Assembly (NCBI GenBank): GCA_905373325.1 | Contig: CAJPTB010000073.1 | Span: 1-7,947, forward strand | Direction: 5' to 3' | Length of the DNA stretch: 7,947 nucleotides | Origin: an uncultured Ancrocorticia sp. | Lineage (GTDB): Bacteria; Actinomycetota; Actinomycetes; Actinomycetales; Actinomycetaceae | Shown: positions 1 to 5,900 of the stretch, piece by piece | How positions within the stretch are numbered: position 1 is the stretch's first letter | How the letters are laid out: each line of letters begins with the position of its first letter | Program-made: the position numbers and the translations under genes | Notes under the pieces: model-generated | The model's input: the letters and a program-made list of their open reading frames with translations, nothing else | The model's database searches: none | Told to the model about the DNA's origin: nothing

Positions 1-504
1 TGCGAAGGCTTCGCCCTCGCCCTTCGACGCTTCCCGGCAGGCGGAGTCGATGGCCAGCCTCGCCTGCAGGGGAGTCGCCCATTGCAGATCGGCCTTCGGC
101 CTGAGGGCCGGCTCGGGGCGGCGATAGGCCTCTCCCGAGCGCCGGGCAAAGCGATCGCTTCGTTTGTCCGACCTCGGATAGGAGGCGACGGCGTCGTCGC
201 CCTTCTCGCTGAGGATCTTCAAGCCCAGCTTCGACGAGAGGCCCTTGTACTCCCGCCAGGGGATGCGCACGGTTCGGATCCAGTTCCCCAAGGCGATGCC
301 GGCGTCGTCGAGCATCACGTAAGGTCGCAGATAGAAGACGTAAGCCAGGGCGAGGATGCCGGCGGCGATGAGAGTCGGCGGGACGAGCGAGGCCCGGGCC
401 GAATCCATCACGCTGGCCGCTTCGATGAAGGCGGCGAAGGCGGCGAACAGGCCGCCTTTGACGGCCTGCCGGGGATTGCGCAGACGGAAGCGGATCGTGG
501 GCAT
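1..504 (-). CDS. PH-domain (bPH_6-like) small membrane protein, 3' end outside window
   Basis: The minus strand reads open from ATG at 504-502 to the window edge, giving 168 codons with no stop. Two hydrophobic stretches lie at about residues 15-33 and 40-59. They are followed by a segment beginning LRPYVMLDDAGIALGNW (about 59-75) and then VRIPW (79-83). This 'arginine-proline, Asp-Gly, hydrophobic, then Ile-Pro-Trp' pattern is typical of the actinobacterial bacterial-PH family (PF10756, as in the Mycobacterium low-molecular-weight antigen CFP-6 group). The part after residue 95 is charged, Arg/Lys/Pro-rich and probably a cytoplasmic tail. By family analogy it is a membrane protein with a cytoplasm-facing PH-like fold; no biochemical role is established. 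Only a weak purine-rich ribosome site (GAGAGA) precedes the ATG. It is transcribed divergently from typA, and a PH-domain neighbour of typA/fdxA-region genes is plausible in Actinobacteria. The family call is moderate because only sequence pattern was used. Confidence 0.72.
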   Translation of the reverse strand, partial: MPTIRFRLRNPRQAVKGGLFAAFAAFIEAASVMDSARASLVPPTLIAAGILALAYVFYLRPYVMLDDAGIALGNWIRTVRIPWREYKGLSSKLGLKILSEKGDDAVASYPRSDKRSDRFARRSGEAYRRPEPALRPKADLQWATPLQARLAIDSACREASKGEGEAFA

Positions 505-672
505 GGGCAGATTCTCTCACACCCGCGCGCTTGGTCTATCACACATTCTTGCGCACCGGGCTATTTCCAACCTGCGCGCGTAGGATATTCGATGGCGCAC
601 CGTGCGCCCGCGCAACTGAACGCGTCGGAGCAGACATCCGGCGTGTGCGCGTCAAGCGAGGACAAGGAATCA
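505..672. promoter_or_regulatory. Divergent intergenic region between the PH-domain gene and typA
   Basis: These 168 bases lie between the two divergent starts and should hold both promoters. On the plus strand TAGGAT (581-586) could be a -10 element for a typA transcript starting near 592, but no good -35 lies at 16-18 bp. On the minus strand, TGTGATAGA (read from about 543 down to 535) resembles an extended -10 placed about 30 bases before the PH-domain ATG. Both are weak matches. No hairpin-plus-T-tract terminator, riboswitch or RNA gene is visible. If typA instead starts at ATG 592, the plus-strand leader shortens to 87 bases. Confidence 0.3.
664..668 (+). promoter_or_regulatory. Ribosome binding site supporting the TTG start of typA
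   Basis: AAGGA sits 4 bases before TTG 673, with a second GAGG at 658-661, 11 bases before it. The competing in-frame ATG 592 has AGGA at 582-585 with a 6-base gap, so its ribosome site is about as good. The TTG is preferred because the protein then begins [20 protein letters not shown], matching the usual TypA N-terminus. Confidence 0.5.
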
Positions 673-2589
673 TTGAGCAAGCGTTATGACCTGCGGAACG
701 TCGCCATCGTGGCGCACGTCGACCACGGCAAGACAACGCTCGTCGACGCCATGCTGTGGCAGTCGGGGGCTTTCGGCGAGCGCGCCACCGTTGAGAAAAC
801 GGGGGAGCGGGTCATGGATTCGGGGGATCTGGAGCGTGAAAAGGGCATCACGATCCTCGCGAAGAACACGGCGATACGCTACACCGGCCCCTCCGCGGCC
901 AAGTTCAACGCGCCCGAAGGCGTGACGATCAACGTCATCGACACTCCCGGCCACGCCGACTTCGGCGGGGAGGTCGAGCGGGGGCTGTCGATGGTCGACG
1001 GCGTCGTCCTGCTCGTCGACGCCTCCGAGGGCCCGCTGCCCCAAACCCGTTTCGTCTTGCGCAAAGCCCTCGAGGCGAAGCTCCCGGTCATCACCGTGGT
1101 CAACAAGGTAGACCGCCCGGACGCCAGGATCGACGAGGTGGTCAACGAGACCCAGGACCTGCTGTTCTCCCTCTACTCGGACCTCGAGGATCCCGACGAC
1201 GCGATTCTCGACCGGCTCTTGGAGATCCCCGTGATCTTTTGCGCCGCGAAGGCGGGGTACGCCGACACGCTCCGCCCCGAAGACGGCGAGCTGCCCTCCA
1301 ACCGCGATCTGGAGCCGCTTTTCGAAGCGATGCTCCACTACATACCCGCCCCCGAGTACGACGCCGACGCCGGGCTCGTCGCCCAGGTGACGAACCTCGA
1401 CGCCTCGCCGTTTCTCGGGCGCCTCGCTCTGACCCGGATCTATTCGGGAGAGCTGACGAAGGGCGCATGGGTCGGCCTTTCAGGAAAGGACGGCGGGCTT
1501 TCGCGGGTGCACATATCGGAGCTGCTTGCAACCAAGGGGTTGAACCGCGAACCGGCGCAGAGCGCCCGAGCCGGCGACATCGTGGCGATTGCGGGAGTCG
1601 AGGACATCACGATCGGCGACTGCTTGGTGGACCTGGACGACCCCCGCCCGCTGCCGCCCATACACGTCGACGATCCGGCGATCTCCATGACGGTGGGCAT
1701 CAACACCTCGCCTTTGGCGGGCAAGGTGAAAGGGCACAAACTCACCGCCCGCCAGGTCAAAGACCGGCTCGAGGCGGAGCTCGTCGGAAACGTCTCGATC
1801 AGGGTGCTGCCCACCGACCGCCCCGACCAGTGGGAGGTCCAGGATCGCGGAGAGCTCGCGTTGGCGATCCTCGTCGAGCAGATGCGGCGCGAAGGGTTCG
1901 AGCTGACTGTGGGCAAGCCTCAGGTCGTCACGAAGACGGTCGACGGCAAGGTCCACGAGCCCATGGAGCGGACGACGATTGACGTTCCTGAAGAGTATCT
2001 CGGCACGGTCACGCAGATCATGGCGGCGCGCAAAGGACGGATGGAGACGATGTCGAACCACGGCTCCGGCTGGGTGCGGATGGAGTTCGTCGTGCCGGCC
2101 CGCGGCATGATCGGCTTCCGCTCGCAGTTCCTCACGCAGACGAGGGGCACCGGAATCGCCTCCTCGATCGGCGACGGGTACGCGCCCTGGGCCGGGGCGA
2201 TAGAGTCTCGCGCCACCGGCTCCCTCGTTTCTGACCGTCAGGGCCAGGTCACGGCGTACGCCCTCCAAAAGCTGGAGGACCGCGGAACGTTCTTCGTCGA
2301 ACCGGGCCAGGAGGTTTACGAAGGCCAGGTTGTGGGGGAGAACCCGCGTGACGAGGATATGGACGTCAACGTGGTGCGGGCGAAGGAAATGACGAATATG
2401 CGATCGGCCACCGCGGAGGTGTTTGAGACGCTTCAGGCTCCGCGCAAGCTGACCTTGGAAGAGTCCATCGAGTTCGCCGCCGACGACGAATGCATCGAGG
2501 TCACGCCGGAGGCGGTGCGCATCCGGAAGGTGATTCTCGGCTCGCAGGAGCGTTACAGGGCGGCGGCGCGAGCGAAAAGAGGCAAGTGA
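673..2589 (+). CDS. typA: Ribosome-associated translational GTPase TypA/BipA
   Basis: From TTG 673 the product is 638 residues, close to the 605-640 usual for TypA. All GTPase motifs are present: the P-loop AHVDHGKTT at 14-22, the G2 region EREKGITI around 54-61 (the actinobacterial form), DTPGHADF at 90-97, NKVD at 144-147, and a G5-like AAKAG at 191-195. Next come a beta-barrel domain II (about 235-330), EF-G-like domains III and V (about 335-490, with [10 protein letters not shown] and [12 protein letters not shown]), and the TypA-specific C-terminal domain (about 490-625, including GDGYAPWAG and [11 protein letters not shown]). TypA binds 70S ribosomes at the EF-G site and supports ribosome assembly and growth under cold or other stress. 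The next gene starts 2 bases after its stop, so typA probably heads a three-gene operon. The reading frame stays open upstream to base 82, but that stretch overlaps the divergent gene and is not TypA-like. ATG 592 would add 27 residues. Confidence 0.97.
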   Translation: MSKRYDLRNVAIVAHVDHGKTTLVDAMLWQSGAFGERATVEKTGERVMDSGDLEREKGITILAKNTAIRYTGPSAAKFNAPEGVTINVIDTPGHADFGGEVERGLSMVDGVVLLVDASEGPLPQTRFVLRKALEAKLPVITVVNKVDRPDARIDEVVNETQDLLFSLYSDLEDPDDAILDRLLEIPVIFCAAKAGYADTLRPEDGELPSNRDLEPLFEAMLHYIPAPEYDADAGLVAQVTNLDASPFLGRLALTRIYSGELTKGAWVGLSGKDGGLSRVHISELLATKGLNREPAQSARAGDIVAIAGVEDITIGDCLVDLDDPRPLPPIHVDDPAISMTVGINTSPLAGKVKGHKLTARQVKDRLEAELVGNVSIRVLPTDRPDQWEVQDRGELALAILVEQMRREGFELTVGKPQVVTKTVDGKVHEPMERTTIDVPEEYLGTVTQIMAARKGRMETMSNHGSGWVRMEFVVPARGMIGFRSQFLTQTRGTGIASSIGDGYAPWAGAIESRATGSLVSDRQGQVTAYALQKLEDRGTFFVEPGQEVYEGQVVGENPRDEDMDVNVVRAKEMTNMRSATAEVFETLQAPRKLTLEESIEFAADDECIEVTPEAVRIRKVILGSQERYRAAARAKRGK

Positions 2590-2591
2590 GT

Positions 2592-2957
2592 ATGCGTAAA
2601 GCAGTGCAGATCGCGCTCGGTTTGCTTGCCGGAGTGCTGGTGGGGATCTTGGCCACCATTGTCCATGCGGGGCCCGTGGACATGCCGATCGCAGGATTGG
2701 CCCTGGCGTCGGGAATGGTTGCCGCCGGAGCGTGGTTCATGGTCGAATGCGGGTGGGTCACGGCGTGGTTTGCGGCGTCCGTCGGCGTGGCCGGCGCAGC
2801 CGTATGGCTTCTCATGTATCCGCCGAGCAATGACTCGTTCGTTTCCGCAGACCAGTGGGTGTCCCAGCTCTGGCTCTTTCTCGCCCCTGTCTCCGCAATC
2901 GTTCCCGCAGGTTGGGCCCTTGCCCGCCGCGGCGACAAAGGAAAGGATCCATCGTGA
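2592..2957 (+). CDS. Small four-helix membrane protein of unknown function (Rv1171/DUF6113-like)
   Basis: This 121-residue protein starts at ATG 2592, two bases after the typA stop. AGAGG at 2578-2582 lies 9 bases upstream. Four hydrophobic segments are visible at about residues 5-27, 33-52, 55-75 and 88-109, with a short hydrophilic loop (PPSNDSFVSADQ) between the third and fourth and a basic C-terminal tail (ARRGDKGKDPS). It has no signal peptide cleavage site and no catalytic motif. Size, topology and position resemble the small membrane protein that follows mshB in Mycobacterium (Rv1171) and Streptomyces (DUF6113); this assignment rests on context and is tentative. Here it follows typA directly and overlaps the VanW gene by 4 bases, so the two are probably translationally coupled and may act together at the envelope. 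No function can be assigned. Confidence 0.85.
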   Translation: MRKAVQIALGLLAGVLVGILATIVHAGPVDMPIAGLALASGMVAAGAWFMVECGWVTAWFAASVGVAGAAVWLLMYPPSNDSFVSADQWVSQLWLFLAPVSAIVPAGWALARRGDKGKDPS

Positions 2958-5900
2958 CTCAAGAGAATGAGAACATTGATGCCACCGATAGGTCCGCTGC
3001 GCCTGGCGGCGGGAACTCGGACGGAGAGCAGAGGAAGGACGTCGAGCGAATCGCCGATTCGCAAGGCGCTTCGGGCGAGGCCGCCGATTCCGCGTACGAT
3101 CCCGACATAACCGCCACAATCCCTGTGGTGAGGCCGAAGGGGGCCAAAGGGTCGAAGAAGAAGGCGTCCAAGGGAGGCAAGGGCTCGAAGGCCGCGGGCG
3201 CAAGAGGATCCTCGAAAGCCCGGGGAGCGGCCCTTTCGGCGTCGACGACGTCGGGCAAAGACGGTGCAAAGGCCGACGCCGCGTCGCGCGAGGCGGCCGG
3301 GAAGCCGAGCGGGGGCGATGCCGCCCAAGCCGAGGCTGGGGCCAAATTCGAGGCTGTGGCGAAGGCCACGTCTGCTGCCAAGGCTGTCTCCGCCGCCAAG
3401 GCCGAGGCTGAGACTAAACCGACAGCCAAAGCTGAGGTTGAGACTAAGCCGACTGTTGTCGGCGAACCGAAGGCTGCTTCAAAGCCTGCAGCTGTTTCCA
3501 AATCTGCAGCTGATTCCGAGGCTGCAGCTGCCGCCAAATCCCCGCTTGCGGCCAAGGCGGAGGCTGCCGCCCAACCTGATTCCGGCGGCAAACGGCCGGT
3601 TGCGCCGGGGCTGTCGGCTTCCGCGACTCCTGCCGCTGCGGCGGCCGCGAATGACGTCGCCTCGAAGGCAGAGCGCCCCGCCGGACGTGAGGAACCGGTC
3701 TCGCCCGCTCAGAAACCCGCTCAGAAGGCGGCCGACGCCGCGGATGTTGCCGCAGCCGATCCCGCGGCAACGTCTGTTCAGGCAAGCGCTCCCGCGCCTA
3801 AGGCCGAGAAAGCTGAGAAGGCTGATTCCGCGTTCGCGAGGGTCGCAGGCGCGGCGGACGTCGCTTCGGGGACGGCTTCGACTTTGGCGAAGGCTGGTGA
3901 ATCGCACGTTTCAGCTGCGAAGGCCGGGGACTCCTTGAAGGCCGACAGTGCCCTGAAGGCCGGGAATGCCCTGAAGGCCGGGAATGCCGGGAAAGTCGGC
4001 GGTGCCCCGAAGGCCGCGGACGATGCTTCAAAGGCTGCTAAGGACGTTGCTGCGGCCAGCGAGGACGTTGCCGCGACGGGCAAGGACGATGCCGCAGCGA
4101 CGAAAGACTACGCCGCTCCACGAGCCGAGGACAGGGCGAGGCCAGAGGGCCTCCGTCCGGCCCGAGGCGCGGTTTCCGATAGCGCGTCGGCTGGCTCTGC
4201 CACGTCGGCGGCTTCGGCGCCCGAGACCGGTGGCGCGGCTTCGGCGCGGCGAACTGCTCCGTCCGCCCAACCGCCCTCTCCTTCCGCGGGTTCGCCCGAG
4301 AAGGCAAAGCCGGCTTCGTCCGCAGCCGAGCAGAACCGTGCCCAGGGCCCTGTTAACGCGGCTGGTTCCTCCGCGGCGCCCGCTGCGGGCGGCGTCCCCG
4401 GTCAGTCGGCGAACGCGCCTCTGGCCGACGGATTGGCCGCGCGAGTCGGAAAAGAAGGCGTCCGGCAGGAGGCGGTTGGCGAATCACGGCCCGCTGCGGA
4501 AGCTCCCAAGCCCGAAGCGCCCCACCGCCTTGAATCCAACATCGACAAGGAGCCAAAGGCCGGCGAGGAGCCCCACGCCGGCAAAGAATCCGATATTGGC
4601 GCCGGGTCTGACGCCGACAGGGAAATCGGTGCCGGCGCGGTTGCCGCGGCAGAGGGCGGCGAAACGCCTTCCGTCTCTGATCTCTCGGACGACGACACCG
4701 CCACGATTCCCGCCGTCAAGCGTTCGATCGCCGCGCAGCCCGTTGTTTACGGACCTGGCGCCGAGGCATGGCAGCAGCATCGGCAACCGTCCGCAGGGGA
4801 AATAGACGATAGGACGCCGGAGCCGGCCCCGAGTGCCCCCGCGCGCGGCGATTCTCAGGCTGCTGAGATTGAACGCTCCCGGATTCAGGAGGCCGGTTCC
4901 CCGACGGCGGGGGCTCCCGGATCCTATTGGGACGCAGCCGACGACGCAGCTGCGACGACTGCGCCCTCCGCCGTTCAATCGGCCTCATCGGCCGCTTCGC
5001 CGCCGTTTGCCGGAGCCGTCGAATCTGAGCCCGCTGCGGGTGAGTTCGAATCCGGAGCGAGCGCAGCCGAAACCGCCGCCGGAAAGGAAACGGCGCGGGA
5101 CTCGGCGTCTGGCGTCGGCGTTGTGGAACCTGCCGACAGCGTCGCGGAATATCGGTCTGGCCTTGTGGAATCTGGGCACGGCCCTGCCGATTCGGAAGCC
5201 GCCGTCGCAGAGCCTGGGCGGGGCGTTGCCGAGCCTGAGGCCGCCGTCGCCGAACCTGCACGGAGCGCTGCGGAGCCTGATCCTGCGTTGGCGGAGCCCG
5301 CGCAGGGCGCTGCGGAGCCTGAGGCCGCCGACCTCGAGTCCGGCGTCGCCGGTTCCGAGCCTGCCGTCGCCGAATCTGCACCCGCCGCAGGATTCTCGTT
5401 GCCTGAGAACTGGCGGGACCTCGCCGAGCCTCCGACGCAGACCGAACCTTTGGCGCAGGAGACTTCCGCGTCGGCGGATGTTTCAGCGCCAGCCGAGACT
5501 TCTACGAGCAGACCGACCGTGTCCGGCGGCGCGGCGCCCATTCGAGGCTCCGAGCCGGAAGCTTCGCCGTCGAGCGTCGACGGCGGTCTGTCTTCCCTCG
5601 AAGCGTCGGCTGAAAGGACCGCTGAAAAGCTTCGGAAAGGCGAGGCGTCCGACGGCGAGCCCGCCAAGAGGCGTCGCGCGTGGCTTTGGGTCGCCGTGGC
5701 CGCCCTTGTCTTCGGCGTCGTCTACCTGGGGGCCGCGTTCTACTTTTCGAACAAAATCCCCGGCAGCACGACCGTCGCCGGCGTGAAGGTCGGCGGAATG
5801 TCCCGCGAAGCCGCCCAGGCGAAGCTTGAATCCGAGCTTTCGGGCCGGCTGTCTCAGCCCGTGAAAGTCTCGATCGGGGGCAAGGAGCAAACTATCGACC

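Noticed and set aside
82..672. Open frame continuing typA upstream to base 82
   Set aside because: It overlaps the divergent PH-domain gene, has no TypA similarity, and is simply stop-poor high-GC sequence.
3264..3938. Arg/Pro-rich open frame in another frame of the VanW tail, and similar shadows at 3984-4805 and 4833-5786
   Set aside because: These are off-frame readings of Ala-rich GC-biased codons, with no ribosome site or recognisable protein.
3917..5368. CRISPR-like or mobile repeat array
   Set aside because: All repeats are in-frame multiples of three inside one open reading frame, with no spacers; no transposase or terminal inverted repeats are visible.
2954..5668. The tail as an assembly artefact or a separate gene fused by error
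   Set aside because: The frame is continuous over 1455 codons with a good ribosome site and start overlap, and the repeats all stay in frame.
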